The translations under genes and the position numbers were made by a program. The notes below the pieces were generated by a model, which saw nothing but the letters and a program-made list of their open reading frames with translations, did not search any database and was not told where the DNA came from. From Paenibacillus jilunlii (lineage in GTDB: Bacteria; Bacillota; Bacilli; Paenibacillales; Paenibacillaceae), in the NCBI RefSeq assembly GCF_900102965.1, contig NZ_FNGM01000009.1, positions 203,597 to 267,596 of the forward strand: DNA of 64,000 bases, given 5' to 3'. The number at the start of each line of letters is the position of its first letter. The first letter of the stretch is position 1. Shown piece after piece: positions 43,201-51,994 of this stretch.

Positions 43201-45651
43201 GACGGTGATTACTATAAAATAGTTAACAAAAGTAATAATAAAGTAATCACTGTAGAAGGAGCTTCCAGGAATGACGGTGCAACAGTGAGGTTAGCTGATG
43301 ACCAGGCGAAAGATAATCAACGCATGAAAATTGAAATCCGCAACCTCAGCAATAGTGAAATCAGCGCATTGACCGAGCTGGGAGGTCGCTATGATATCAC
43401 TTTTAACGCCGATGGCGGAAGTCCGGCACAGACGGTTGTTCAGGCTGTGTACGGCGAACCGTTGGTTGCTCCGGCTGTAACGAAGGAAGGCTATGAGCTG
43501 GAGGGCTGGTACAACGATGCTGCGAAATGGGATTTTGCAGCCCAGACGGTGCCTGGTGCATTGACACTGACTGCGAAGTGGACTCTTAAGGCTCCGGAGG
43601 TGAAGATTGTCAGTGAAGGCTCGCTGCGTGCAGGGTCAGCCGGAATACTCCGCGCTGCCGGAACAGGGGCAGGAACACTGTCCTACACCTGGTATGTAGA
43701 CAAGGGAGAAGGCTTCGGCGAACCAGTCGGATCGGGCGATATGCTGACGCTTCCGGATTTGTCGGAAGCGATGAGCGGCTACCGGTACAAGGCCGTCGTG
43801 ACTGGAGAAGGCGGCTTAACCGGAGAGCAGGAATACATCCTGAGGGTCCTTCCAGCCGATGCGGAATGGATCGCACCTGCCTTCGCGCTGGATCTGCCGC
43901 CTGCGCTGGAAACTGTTGAGGGTGACCCTTTAACGCTTCTGGTTGATACGACAGGAGACATTGAGTCTATCGGGTGGGAAGTGAAGCGGACCGGCGGCAG
44001 TGATTGGCTGCCGATCCCAAGTGTTACCGGTGCGGTATACCGCTTCACCCCGGGAATAGAACAGGACGGGACGGAGTACCGCGTGGTGCTGACCGGCAAA
44101 GCGGAGGTGAACCCGGTCCGTATCACCGGAACGGAGCTTAGACTCAAGGTGTATCCGGCACATGAACTCCCGTCGGTCCAATCATTCAAGGCGACCGTGA
44201 ATCCGGTAGTGGAGGGGGATCCCGTTACCTTTACCGTTGTGGCCAACTCGGTTTATGGGGATTTGAGCTATCGCTGGCTGAAGAATGGCCTTGCACTGGA
44301 CAGTCCACATGGCAGCAGCCTGACTGTTGAAAAGGCCGGAGCTTCTGATGCCGGGGCATATAAGGTAGAGGTGACCAATACCCGTATTATTGGGAACCGT
44401 CCTTATGTGGATGCGGTCAATACAGAGACTATTGAGCTGACAGTCAACGGTCAACCGGTAACGCCAACGGATCCTCCGGTAACGCCGACGGATCCTCCGG
44501 TGACGCCGACAAGCCCCCCGTTATCAACGGTCAGGCCTACGGCAACACCACAGCCGACCGCAATGCCACTGCCTTCGGCTGCAGTCATTTCAACCGCCCA
44601 GCTGAGCAGTCCTGCGGTCAACGGGGTGGTTACAGTGCAGGTAGGGCAAGCCACTGCGATTGAGCTTCCGGTGAAGGCCGGCGAGCTGCTGGGAACAAAT
44701 TCACTGCGTTTGCAGGGAGACGGAATAGAGCTTGTACTGGCGCCGGAGCTGCTGAAGCAGCTGGCCGGAGCCGTACCTGCTGCAGAGAGCAGCGGTGCAA
44801 AAATCCTGCTGAAGGCAAAGCTGAAGGCGCTGGAAGAAGTGAAGCTGAAGACAGAAGCCGGCGTAGCGCTGAAAGGTAAGCTGATAGATTATGATCTGAG
44901 TCTGTCCGGGGCAGATGGAACGGTCCATCGGCTTGAGAATTATCCGGTTCCAGCAGGTCTGAGCTGGCCGGCTGAAGGACTCAATCCGAAGCTGCTTGGT
45001 CTGTATCGTGTGAAAAGTGACGGTACACTCACATACCTGGGCGGAGCAGCTGAAGACGGCGGGTTGAAGGCGCTTCTTGACGGCAGCGGCATGTACGCGC
45101 TGCTGGAGTATTCCAAGCAATTCAGCGATGTTCCAGCCACGCACTGGGCATTTGAAGCCTTGCGTGAGCTGTCTGCAAAGCATCTGATCCAAGGCATATC
45201 CGAGCAGGCTTATCAGCCGGGGCGGAATATTACCAGGGCTGAATTCGTGCAGCTGGTGGCGAGCACGCTGCAGTTGAACGGCAGCGGCACCACTTCCTTT
45301 GCCGATGTTCCTGAAGGCGCCTGGTATCAGCAGGCACTCTCCGGCATGGTGCAGGCCGGTCTGATTACCGGCCGGACTCCGGAAGCCTTCCAGCCGGCTG
45401 CGGAGATCAGCCGTGAAGAGATGACTGTCATTCTGATGCGGGCGTACCGGCTCAAGCATGGTGCAATTCCGGCCGCTCCGGTCAGCCCTTCCCTTAAGGA
45501 TGCTGTGAGCATCTCCGACTGGGCAGCGGAACAAGTAGCTGCAGCGGCTGCGCTCGGCTTCGTGAAAGGACGGACTGACGGTACCTTCGCTCCCAAAGCC
45601 CCCGCCACCCGTGCAGAGGCTGCGCAGATTCTGATGAATTATTTGAGATAA
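40237..45651 (+). CDS. Secreted GH43 glycoside hydrolase with CBM35, ricin-lectin, Ig and SLH domains
   Basis: 1804 residues. Signal peptide (1-25, ISSAE); GH43 five-bladed propeller (about 30-360) with base aspartate in GGADPTI and acid glutamate in NINEGAAV; four CBM35-like modules beginning at about 366, 494, 623 and 753 (YEAEDA/YEAENA/GAEDA/QAEDA); a ricin-type beta-trefoil (about 892-1035); a Flg_new-type repeat (about 1049-1115); Ig-like domains (about 1118-1405); a TDPPVTP linker; an unassigned domain (about 1465-1625); and three SLH repeats (from 1629) that anchor it to cell-wall polymers. It should cleave arabinose- or xylose-type side chains while held at the cell surface. The DNA appears more GC-rich after about 43,380. 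AAGGAG precedes the ATG. Confidence 0.92.
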   Translation: MRKKSLFIFPFAILLSLLLTGISSAEVTSNYVNPLMGGADPTIARAADGYYYSAFSGDNNITLKRHETILGVSTAKSKIVWKKPSNFGFVWGPYVYRLDGKWYLYFSSGPEESFGYGHPSSYVLENSSPDPFEGTWELKGESANADKDGQVTVKKGLLNTQGYGLACGVISIKGETYFTYTKYYYYPDPKDPAKTKFDESPTIVKMKNPWTLEGTEATVARPQYDWEKHHDNINEGAAVVERNGKIYFAYSASSFMNDNYSVGVSVADAASDVMKAESWKKHPEPVMKRSDENSSYGPGSPLFLKSEDNSEDWIMYHGIPTHGQGGGNRGIRAQRIHWDDNDFINLGIPSNPGTVLNRPSGEEKSEIYEAEDAKLSGVSKVVGKSAFASGALYEKYNNSSANDYVEFTVNTNAAGTYSLDFRYNNNTANAINMKLGVNQEAARDISFASNAGFDANFDIQSAYNINLNAGSNKIRLSGKSTLALDAMIIKKSTLYEAENAELSGNAKVDTDHPGYSGTGFAGGLWISNSAVTFKVNAANAGSYSVNLGYSLGFNDDRTLSMYVNGQKMKQVDFFSLKSWNSWADRYDNVFLKQGENTIMYKYDGGDTGNVNLDYITVTEATTWHYGAEDATITGLNDAAVVYAKDGNMGTGYVTGLSKANSSVEFAVNVENAASYDVKLRYAKEAAGKTLGLYLNGTKIKNVTLPPTGGLTVWKEQLETLNLKAGKNTITYKNETDNSGIINMDSIHLNKRTPWRYQAEDATRAGSLKIARDHLWYEGNGFIGGFEQTGDALKLEVNVPNTAAYTSTLRYSGAQSSNITMTMYINGQRIKQVSLPPTANWDTWNNSTESVNLKAGKNVIEFIREQGDTGRFNIDSLTIDKTSGGFMSSTAKKIIPEKMVKIQPKHSGKALDVDRVSSDPLAVINQWSNGDGNNQLWRFLDLGTGYYQIQSVQSGHVLDILPGSAIQQLCQNTRASGSIPDTQQWKLVKDGDYYKIVNKSNNKVITVEGASRNDGATVRLADDQAKDNQRMKIEIRNLSNSEISALTELGGRYDITFNADGGSPAQTVVQAVYGEPLVAPAVTKEGYELEGWYNDAAKWDFAAQTVPGALTLTAKWTLKAPEVKIVSEGSLRAGSAGILRAAGTGAGTLSYTWYVDKGEGFGEPVGSGDMLTLPDLSEAMSGYRYKAVVTGEGGLTGEQEYILRVLPADAEWIAPAFALDLPPALETVEGDPLTLLVDTTGDIESIGWEVKRTGGSDWLPIPSVTGAVYRFTPGIEQDGTEYRVVLTGKAEVNPVRITGTELRLKVYPAHELPSVQSFKATVNPVVEGDPVTFTVVANSVYGDLSYRWLKNGLALDSPHGSSLTVEKAGASDAGAYKVEVTNTRIIGNRPYVDAVNTETIELTVNGQPVTPTDPPVTPTDPPVTPTSPPLSTVRPTATPQPTAMPLPSAAVISTAQLSSPAVNGVVTVQVGQATAIELPVKAGELLGTNSLRLQGDGIELVLAPELLKQLAGAVPAAESSGAKILLKAKLKALEEVKLKTEAGVALKGKLIDYDLSLSGADGTVHRLENYPVPAGLSWPAEGLNPKLLGLYRVKSDGTLTYLGGAAEDGGLKALLDGSGMYALLEYSKQFSDVPATHWAFEALRELSAKHLIQGISEQAYQPGRNITRAEFVQLVASTLQLNGSGTTSFADVPEGAWYQQALSGMVQAGLITGRTPEAFQPAAEISREEMTVILMRAYRLKHGAIPAAPVSPSLKDAVSISDWAAEQVAAAAALGFVKGRTDGTFAPKAPATRAEAAQILMNYLR

Positions 45652-45698
45652 GCATTGCGTAGAAACGGATAATACCGGTTCTGCAAGGCATAAACAAG

Positions 45699-45734
45699 GC
45701 GCTCCCCCCCTGGATTAGTGTAAGGGGGGAGCGC
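45699..45734 (+). terminator. Terminator of the GH43 gene
   Basis: GCGCTCCCCCC/GGGGGGAGCGC, 11 perfect pairs, then TTTTT. Confidence 0.93.
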
Positions 45735-45900
45735 TTTTTCCCCTTACCCCGCCTCTGATTTCCTATGCAGCAATTTCCAAATCAAATATACTTGCGCTCA
45801 CCGTCAACACTGTTGGCAACTCCATAACTGTCGCACAGCATCGCAGTCCAGTGACTGAAAAAGCAGCCTTTGAGGAAAACCCGGCAGAAAACTAAAAGTG

Positions 45901-45941
45901 AAATAACCAGTCGCCGGATATCCACCGGTGACTGGTTATTT
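45901..45941 (-). terminator. Terminator of the GH65 operon
   Basis: AAATAACCAGTC/GACTGGTTATTT, 12 perfect pairs plus an inner CGG/CCG, with A and T flanks that suit both strands. Confidence 0.9.
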
Positions 45942-46071
45942 CTTTTCCTTAAACCTAGTACAGCGTCCTGCCAGTTCTTCCCCCTCCTGTGTTCCACTCC
46001 TGATCGGGGGATGGAATGAAGAGGAACTTTTGAGATGTTGTACTTGATGGTGTCTGTGTTTCTGGCATAAT

Positions 46072-47193
46072 TCACTTCGCAGCACTTTGGATCAAGTCCG
46101 TAAGGGTGTCAATTTCCTGCCGGTCACGTGTCGCTCCCAAGATGATCCAGCCGGTACAATGGCCACGGGGTCCGACGTAGACCACTTCGCCGTCTATCGT
46201 TTTTTGCTTCATGGAATTGGGTCTGGTCTTACATGGCTCCAGAGCATACATGCAGTCCTCAATGGCCCTTTTGGCTATCAGTGAACGGGGATAGCATTGC
46301 AGGGAACGAATCACATAGGCTGCGGCATCGTTTCCTGTGTTCACCAGCATCTCGGCCGTCAGTTCCTGGCGGTCGCCTGCGGCAGCGCAATAGTCGCGGA
46401 CCTGCGGCAGATCGGACAGCCCCTCCACCGGCTCAGGAACGTATTGATAACAGCGGATCGGGTTCAGCCTGGTCTCAGCATCGTAGACAGCAAACGGGTC
46501 CGTTTCCGGAGGAGCAGAGTCGCGGAGCAGCAGTTTTTTTGCCGTAACCGGCAGGATATAACTTCCGCCTCCCGACATAAAGGCACCCGACAGCTGGATA
46601 TGGTAACCGTCATCTACAGGCTGTGCTGTATCTGTTAAATTCCGCACCGTATCTTCCCGGAACAGCACAGCTGCCCCGTAATTCGTTACGATCCGGATTG
46701 TTTTTTCATAAACAGGCAACGCTCCATATCCTCTCACTGGAACGTTACCCTCCAAGCAGATCTGCTGCTCATCCCAGACCAGGCGTATCGATTCCAGCAA
46801 TGCAGGGGAATAAGAACCCGTCCCGTGGACCGTTCTCACCTCATCCGGGGTGCCAAAAATTTCAGGTCCGATAGCAGCCACAGCCGCATAGAAGCCTGAA
46901 TCCCAGCCTGAATGCTCATTGTCGGACAGGTCCACGTGTTCCGGATGCAGCAGATGCCGCTCATCACGCTCCCAGCTGATCTTTTCAGACTCCAGCCAGA
47001 TTTCCCCAATGTCCATCCCCCGTTCAAGAATCACAGTAAAGACAAGCCTGCCATTGGATACGGTCAACAGATGCAGCTGTGAGTCCAAGCGGTCTGTAAC
47101 AAGCTTCAGGGTGACAAAGCCGCCTCCCGGCAGCGCATGCGGAGTATCCTGCATTTGCGTCAGCATCAAAACGTTGATTTGCTTATTGCTCAT
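46072..47193 (-). CDS. DUF4432 family protein (aldose 1-epimerase-like)
   Basis: 373 residues, beta-sandwich of the galactose-mutarotase superfamily; FTVILERGMDIGEIWLES near residue 52 is the DUF4432 hallmark. It overlaps the beta-phosphoglucomutase gene by 11 nt and has GGGAG 9 nt upstream. In this operon it could interconvert sugar anomers released by import or phosphorolysis, feeding the anomer-specific phosphorylase, but no member activity can be assigned from sequence alone. Confidence 0.85.
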   Translation of the reverse strand: MSNKQINVLMLTQMQDTPHALPGGGFVTLKLVTDRLDSQLHLLTVSNGRLVFTVILERGMDIGEIWLESEKISWERDERHLLHPEHVDLSDNEHSGWDSGFYAAVAAIGPEIFGTPDEVRTVHGTGSYSPALLESIRLVWDEQQICLEGNVPVRGYGALPVYEKTIRIVTNYGAAVLFREDTVRNLTDTAQPVDDGYHIQLSGAFMSGGGSYILPVTAKKLLLRDSAPPETDPFAVYDAETRLNPIRCYQYVPEPVEGLSDLPQVRDYCAAAGDRQELTAEMLVNTGNDAAAYVIRSLQCYPRSLIAKRAIEDCMYALEPCKTRPNSMKQKTIDGEVVYVGPRGHCTGWIILGATRDRQEIDTLTDLIQSAAK

Positions 47194-47890
47194 ACCGGCT
47201 GTCTCCCCATCCGGTGTGACCGGCTGCGCCGATATGGCTCATCAGAAAAATGGGCTCAAGCTGCTCAAAGCTGGTGATGGCAAGATGGGAGCGGGCAAGC
47301 AGTTTCCCATTCCCAATGCCGACAACGCGCATGCCTGCCCGGAGCGCCCCCTCTACACCGGCCGCCGCATCTTCAAATACAAAACATGCCGCCGGTGCTA
47401 CACCGAGCAGCCTGGCTGCTTGCAGGAACACCTCCGGGTCCGGCTTCGCCCTGACAATGCTGTTCCCGTCTACCACTGCGTCAAACAGCGGCCCGATGTT
47501 TACTTTGTCTATAATGAGAGGAGCATTTTGGCTGGCCGATGCAATCCCCGTTTTGATTCCGCGTGAGCGCAATAGGCCAAGAAAGCTTCCCACACCGGGC
47601 AATACATCAGCAGGTGTGAGCGTTGCGAGGAGCTCCTTGTACCACTCATTTTTCCGCGAGGCGAGCGCCTCCCTCCGTTCCGGCGATACATCCGTTAACC
47701 CTCCGCACCGCAGCAGAAGATCAAGAGACTCCATGCGGCTGACACCCTTCAGCTGCTCATTCTCGCTTTCGCTGAAAGCGAACCCCAACTCCCCGGCAAG
47801 GCGTTTCCAGGCTTTGTAGTGGAATTTTGCGGTATCGACAATGACGCCATCCAGATCAAAGATAGCTGCCTCAAATGGTTGTGCCCGCAA
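47183..47890 (-). CDS. pgmB: Beta-phosphoglucomutase
   Basis: 235 residues, HAD superfamily. Motif I is FDLDGVIVDT (nucleophile and acid/base aspartates), followed by the cap helix with HYKAWKRLAGELG and KGVSRMESLDLLL, the substrate-binding loop typical of beta-PGM; motif III K is in RAKPDPEVF and motif IV is VFEDAAAGVEGALRAGM. It turns beta-glucose 1-phosphate, the product of GH65 phosphorylases, into glucose 6-phosphate. TTG start, 6 nt from GGGGGGAAG, with a 20-nt overlap of the GH65 gene. Confidence 0.93.
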   Translation of the reverse strand: MRAQPFEAAIFDLDGVIVDTAKFHYKAWKRLAGELGFAFSESENEQLKGVSRMESLDLLLRCGGLTDVSPERREALASRKNEWYKELLATLTPADVLPGVGSFLGLLRSRGIKTGIASASQNAPLIIDKVNIGPLFDAVVDGNSIVRAKPDPEVFLQAARLLGVAPAACFVFEDAAAGVEGALRAGMRVVGIGNGKLLARSHLAITSFEQLEPIFLMSHIGAAGHTGWGDSRYEQ

Positions 47891-50129
47891 CCGCTTCCCC
47901 CCCGTTCAGCTTCTGTACTTCATAAGCACCTGAATTAACCGTTATCCGGTAGTGCTCCCCCCGCCAAACGATCTGGAAGCTCAGCTCCTCCCAGCCTTCA
48001 GGCAGACGGGGCTGCAGCTTTATGGTGCCGCTCCACATCGCACTCGCCAAACCGGCAAATCCGTAAACGATGAGCTGCCACAGACCGCCGCAATTGGCGA
48101 TGTGAATCCCCTCAGCGGCACCCTTTTTCTCCGGAGAAAAGTCGATAGCCATCACCCGCTGCAGAAAAGCTTCCGCTTCCTCCTTATGGTTCAGCCAGGA
48201 TGCCACAATGCCGTGAACTGCCACGGACAAGGAGGAATCATGAGTCGTAATCGGCTCATAATACGCATAAGCTGCCTTCAGCTGTTCCCGGGGGAATTCC
48301 TGTGGAAACAGCAGCATTAATTCCAGAACATCCGCCTGCTTTAACGCCTTGGAGCGATAATTGCGCTCTTGGGAAATGAAATGTCCAAATGGCCTGGACC
48401 GGTCTGTCCAGAGACTTTCGAATTCCACATCGGCATAGTGGGCGAAATCGTCGGACTGCGGAACAATTTCCATCCGGCTGTCGTAAGGCAGCCTCAGCTT
48501 CTCCGCCGTGTGCCGGAAGAGCTCCCGTTCATCCGGACGCAGGCCCAGCCGCTCTGCCGCAGCCGCATAGCTATCCGGCTTACCGCTTTGCAGGCTGTCC
48601 AGACAAGCAACAGTTTGCTCCAGACTGAATTTGACCATGCGGTTGGTAAAGGCATTGTTGCGGGTGAACGGCAAATATTCATCCGGTCCCATAACGCCGA
48701 GCAGCTCGCCATACCCCTCCCGGTTCCAATCCACGCGGTCACACCAATAGCGGGCCGTTTCAACCAGAATATCAATGCCGTAGCGCTCCAGAAATTCTTC
48801 GTCACCTGTAGCATTTACGTAGTGGTACAGGGCATAAACTACATCCGCCGTTATATGAATTTCGTGATCAGCGTACTGCCAATTCGCACATTGCTCTTCC
48901 CCGCTCAACGAGGACTCCCAGGCATACCGTGCTCCCCGGTATCCATAATTCCGGGCATTGCGTCTGGCTCCTTCAAGCGTATTGTAGCGGAAAAGAAGCA
49001 GATTGCGGGCAGCCTGCGGGTTGGTGTGCAGGAAGAAGGGCAGCAGGTTGATCTCCGTATCCCAGAAATACCTGCCAAAATAGGCCTCGCCGGCATAACC
49101 CTTGGCGCAGATTGCCACCCTCGCATCCTGTTCCGCATTGGAGCGGATCAGATGGTAGAGGGAAGCGCGGACGTTTACCTGCGCCGCATCATCACCCTTG
49201 ATGCGGATATCGGCATGCTGCCACTTGCTCTTCCACTTGGCAGCATGCCGGTTATACAGCTGCTCCCAGCCCAAATTGCGGGCGTGGCTGAGATGCGCAA
49301 GCGCCCTGTCGCGGACCGTTCCCTCCTCCATGTCCCGATCCGTTGTCACTGTAGTCAGCTTGCTAAGCGTTAACCGGTCCCCGGCCCGCAGTCTGCACTC
49401 CCCTCGAAGCGCAGCCATCATCCGGGTATTTTCTGCATGCCAGGTTACCGCTTCAGAGACTTCCAGCGCAGACAGCATGAAGATTTGATTGCCCTCCTCC
49501 GTTATAGTCTCAAGTGACAGGCTGCCCTCTGAGTCCGCAGAGGGAACAATCCGGGCATAGTGATTCATTCCGTTGGTGCGCACATCCGCCCGGAGGGTGG
49601 CCTTCACCTCCAGGCTGCCTTCGCCTGACAACACCTCAAGCTGTACCTGCTGAATGCAAAGATGGGTATCCGCCATACTGAGGTATCGGATGAATGTACA
49701 ATGAATTTTCATGCCCTCTGCTGTTTCCCATACAACTGAACGATGAAGACTTCCATCCCGCAGGTCCAGCCAGCGTTGGTAGCCGCTGATCCGGCACAGA
49801 TCCATATCCAGACGCTCGCCGGCAGACAAAAATTCAACCCCCAGATAATATGGGAGATTGACAATCTCCTCCTTCAGCAGCGGATGCCGGCCGACTATGC
49901 CCGGGATGAAGGTTCCCTGCTTGGACTTGGGATGCCGTGGCTTCTCAAGCGTTACATTATCGGGAAAACGCAAATATTCTTCGTCCTGGGGTGCATCGCT
50001 GCACCCCTCCTCGAAGCTTCCACGGACATGCATGTAGCCATTTCCTTGGGTAAAGAGTCCTTCATAATGCTTGTGCAGTCCAGGGTCATATCCGTTTTCT
50101 TTCAGGCACCACAGGTTTTCCTCTTTCAT
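47871..50129 (-). CDS. GH65 disaccharide phosphorylase (maltose/kojibiose/trehalose type)
   Basis: 752 residues from ATG 50129 (AGAGGGG 6 nt upstream); a longer reading from 50186, overlapping the permease stop, is possible. N-terminal super-sandwich, linker, alpha/alpha barrel with FWDTEINLLPFFLHTNP (substrate site), catalytic acid glutamate in VMGPDEYLPF, and the phosphate-binding THDSSLS. GH65 enzymes split alpha-linked glucose disaccharides with phosphate, giving beta-glucose 1-phosphate and glucose, conserving one ATP. Linkage preference cannot be read reliably. The neighbouring importer and pgmB support the pathway. Confidence 0.92.
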   Translation of the reverse strand: MKEENLWCLKENGYDPGLHKHYEGLFTQGNGYMHVRGSFEEGCSDAPQDEEYLRFPDNVTLEKPRHPKSKQGTFIPGIVGRHPLLKEEIVNLPYYLGVEFLSAGERLDMDLCRISGYQRWLDLRDGSLHRSVVWETAEGMKIHCTFIRYLSMADTHLCIQQVQLEVLSGEGSLEVKATLRADVRTNGMNHYARIVPSADSEGSLSLETITEEGNQIFMLSALEVSEAVTWHAENTRMMAALRGECRLRAGDRLTLSKLTTVTTDRDMEEGTVRDRALAHLSHARNLGWEQLYNRHAAKWKSKWQHADIRIKGDDAAQVNVRASLYHLIRSNAEQDARVAICAKGYAGEAYFGRYFWDTEINLLPFFLHTNPQAARNLLLFRYNTLEGARRNARNYGYRGARYAWESSLSGEEQCANWQYADHEIHITADVVYALYHYVNATGDEEFLERYGIDILVETARYWCDRVDWNREGYGELLGVMGPDEYLPFTRNNAFTNRMVKFSLEQTVACLDSLQSGKPDSYAAAAERLGLRPDERELFRHTAEKLRLPYDSRMEIVPQSDDFAHYADVEFESLWTDRSRPFGHFISQERNYRSKALKQADVLELMLLFPQEFPREQLKAAYAYYEPITTHDSSLSVAVHGIVASWLNHKEEAEAFLQRVMAIDFSPEKKGAAEGIHIANCGGLWQLIVYGFAGLASAMWSGTIKLQPRLPEGWEELSFQIVWRGEHYRITVNSGAYEVQKLNGGEAVAGTTI

Positions 50130-50182
50130 CTGCAACCCCTCTGTTTCTCCGGTGTTTTTCCCTATTGTCATCTTCCGGCTCA

Positions 50183-51013
50183 TCATCCCTTCACCGCTCC
50201 CGCTGCAAGTCCGGATACAACTTGCTTCTGCAGCAGGATATAGACCAGGATACTAGGTATGATAACGACCATCGTAGCAGCAAACATGACGCCGTAATCA
50301 CTGGCAAACTGGCTTTTGAAATAGTAGAGCGCAAGCGGCAGTGTACGGCTCTGATTGCCTGTCGTCAGAATTATAGCGAATTGAAATTCATTCCAGCAGA
50401 GCAGAAACTGCATCACACCCGCCGTGCCGAAACCCGGCTTTGATATGGGCAATATTATTCTGAAGAACGTCTGGATGAAGCTGGCACCGTCCAGATAAGC
50501 CGATTCCTCCATTTCCTTGGGAATCGTCAGGAAATAGCTTGATAGAATATAGAGCGAGACCGGCAAGCCAAAGCCGGCATATACGATAATAAGTCCAACC
50601 ACCTTGTCGTAAAGCCCCAATGTGTTAACCGTCAAATACAGCGGCTGCAGCATGGCGGCGCCCGGAATCAGCAGTGAAAGGGAGAATGCTCCCATCAGCA
50701 GGTTCTTGAAGCGGAATTGAAAGCGGGCCAGCACATAACCCGCCATACCGAGCAGCAGTAAATTTAATAATGTTCCGAAGATGCCCACGATCACACTGTT
50801 GATGTAAAACCGGGAAAGCGGCGCAATCTTGAAGGCCATGACGTAATTGGAAAAGCGGAAGCTCTTCGGCCAGCCGAGCGAATTGTTCAAAATCTCTGCA
50901 TTTGTTTTGAATGAAGCCATCAGCACCCACAGAAACGGACCAAGAGACAGCAATATAATCAGGAGCACAAACGCATACTTAAGCACAACCAAACCTTTTC
51001 TCAATATTCTCAC
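50183..51013 (-). CDS. Carbohydrate ABC transporter permease, MalG type
   Basis: 276 residues from GTG 51013, chosen because GGAG lies 8 nt upstream and this clears the preceding stop by 14 nt; the open frame continues to 51067 inside the upstream gene. EAA loop ESAYLDGASFIQTFFRIILP and the C-terminal KQVVSGLAAGAVKG are standard for MalG-type proteins. Works with the next upstream permease and the lipoprotein at 51995. Likely imports the disaccharide used by the GH65 enzyme. Confidence 0.9.
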   Translation of the reverse strand: MRILRKGLVVLKYAFVLLIILLSLGPFLWVLMASFKTNAEILNNSLGWPKSFRFSNYVMAFKIAPLSRFYINSVIVGIFGTLLNLLLLGMAGYVLARFQFRFKNLLMGAFSLSLLIPGAAMLQPLYLTVNTLGLYDKVVGLIIVYAGFGLPVSLYILSSYFLTIPKEMEESAYLDGASFIQTFFRIILPISKPGFGTAGVMQFLLCWNEFQFAIILTTGNQSRTLPLALYYFKSQFASDYGVMFAATMVVIIPSILVYILLQKQVVSGLAAGAVKG

Positions 51014-51027
51014 CCCAGTCGCTCCAT

Positions 51028-51903
51028 TCAGTTTTGGGAGCTGCCTATTCTGAACAGATTTCGGCACAGCAGGACAAAGACCAAGCCAAAGCCGATTAGG
51101 AAGACACCCACCGAATTGGAATAACCGAAGTTGTTCTCCATGAGTGCGGTCTTGTAAATATAAATGGGCAGATTCATGGTTTCATTGCCGGGGCCGCCGC
51201 CCGTCGTCATCATAATGATATCCATCTTCTGCAGCATACTTGTTCCGGCGAGAATCACGCAGGTCCCGATAATATTGCGCAGCATAGGAAGGATGATATA
51301 AAAATTGATCTTCAGCTCGCTGGCCCCATCGATACGCGCCGATTCAAACAGGCTTTCTGGAATCGCCGCAATCTCGGCCAGAATTAGTATAGTGACGACA
51401 GCCGCATAGGGCAGCCAGGTCATTGTCACTGAGAAGAAGGCGGTTGTGTAATCCATAAACCAGTTCTGAGCGTAATCCGCATTTCCGAACAAGCGGACAA
51501 TGCTGTTCACCGCACCAAAATCTGGATTGAGCATGCACAAAAACAACATACCCACGGCTGCGCCCGAGATGATATTGGGAAACATGTAAACCGTCCGCGC
51601 AAACTTCCAGTAGAATTCCTTCATATTGAGAATAATTGCGAACACGGTACCGATGGCGACATGGATCGTGGACTGGAGCAAAACCCAGACACCCGTATTC
51701 AAAAAACTTTTACGAAAATCGGAATCATCCGTAAACAATTGAATATAGTTGGCCAGTCCGATAAAAACCGGTTTTCGTCCGGACGACCATTCCGTAAAGG
51801 ATGTACCGAACAGAATGACAATCGATACGGCATAGACAATAATAAATAGTACAACTGTCGGCAACAGAAACAGCGTAATATATCCTTTATTTTTCCTAAC
51901 CAT
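51028..51903 (-). CDS. Carbohydrate ABC transporter permease, MalF type
   Basis: 291 residues, six membrane segments, first helix LFLLPTVVLFIIVYAVSIVI. EAA loop ESARIDGASELKINFYIILP near residue 185. It lies 91 bp after the binding-lipoprotein gene. Second gene of the GH65 operon; the ATPase is not encoded nearby. Confidence 0.92.
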   Translation of the reverse strand: MVRKNKGYITLFLLPTVVLFIIVYAVSIVILFGTSFTEWSSGRKPVFIGLANYIQLFTDDSDFRKSFLNTGVWVLLQSTIHVAIGTVFAIILNMKEFYWKFARTVYMFPNIISGAAVGMLFLCMLNPDFGAVNSIVRLFGNADYAQNWFMDYTTAFFSVTMTWLPYAAVVTILILAEIAAIPESLFESARIDGASELKINFYIILPMLRNIIGTCVILAGTSMLQKMDIIMMTTGGGPGNETMNLPIYIYKTALMENNFGYSNSVGVFLIGFGLVFVLLCRNLFRIGSSQN

Positions 51904-51994
51904 CCATATGGTCCTCCCTAATCAAATTCTCCCGGAAAGCAGACCTGCCGGAAAATCCGATCATAGCTCATACTCCTGCTTATCAGCTTGCCGA

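Larger units (their letters stand above)
45652..46071. other. Gene-free interval with two strong terminators
   Basis: 420 bp between converging genes. It contains the terminators at 45699-45734 and 45901-45941; the sequence between them shows no recognisable gene or element. Confidence 0.6.

Noticed and set aside
45782..46075. A 97-codon minus-strand ORF after the DUF4432 gene
   Set aside because: The strong terminator at 45901-45941 lies inside it and there is no recognisable product.
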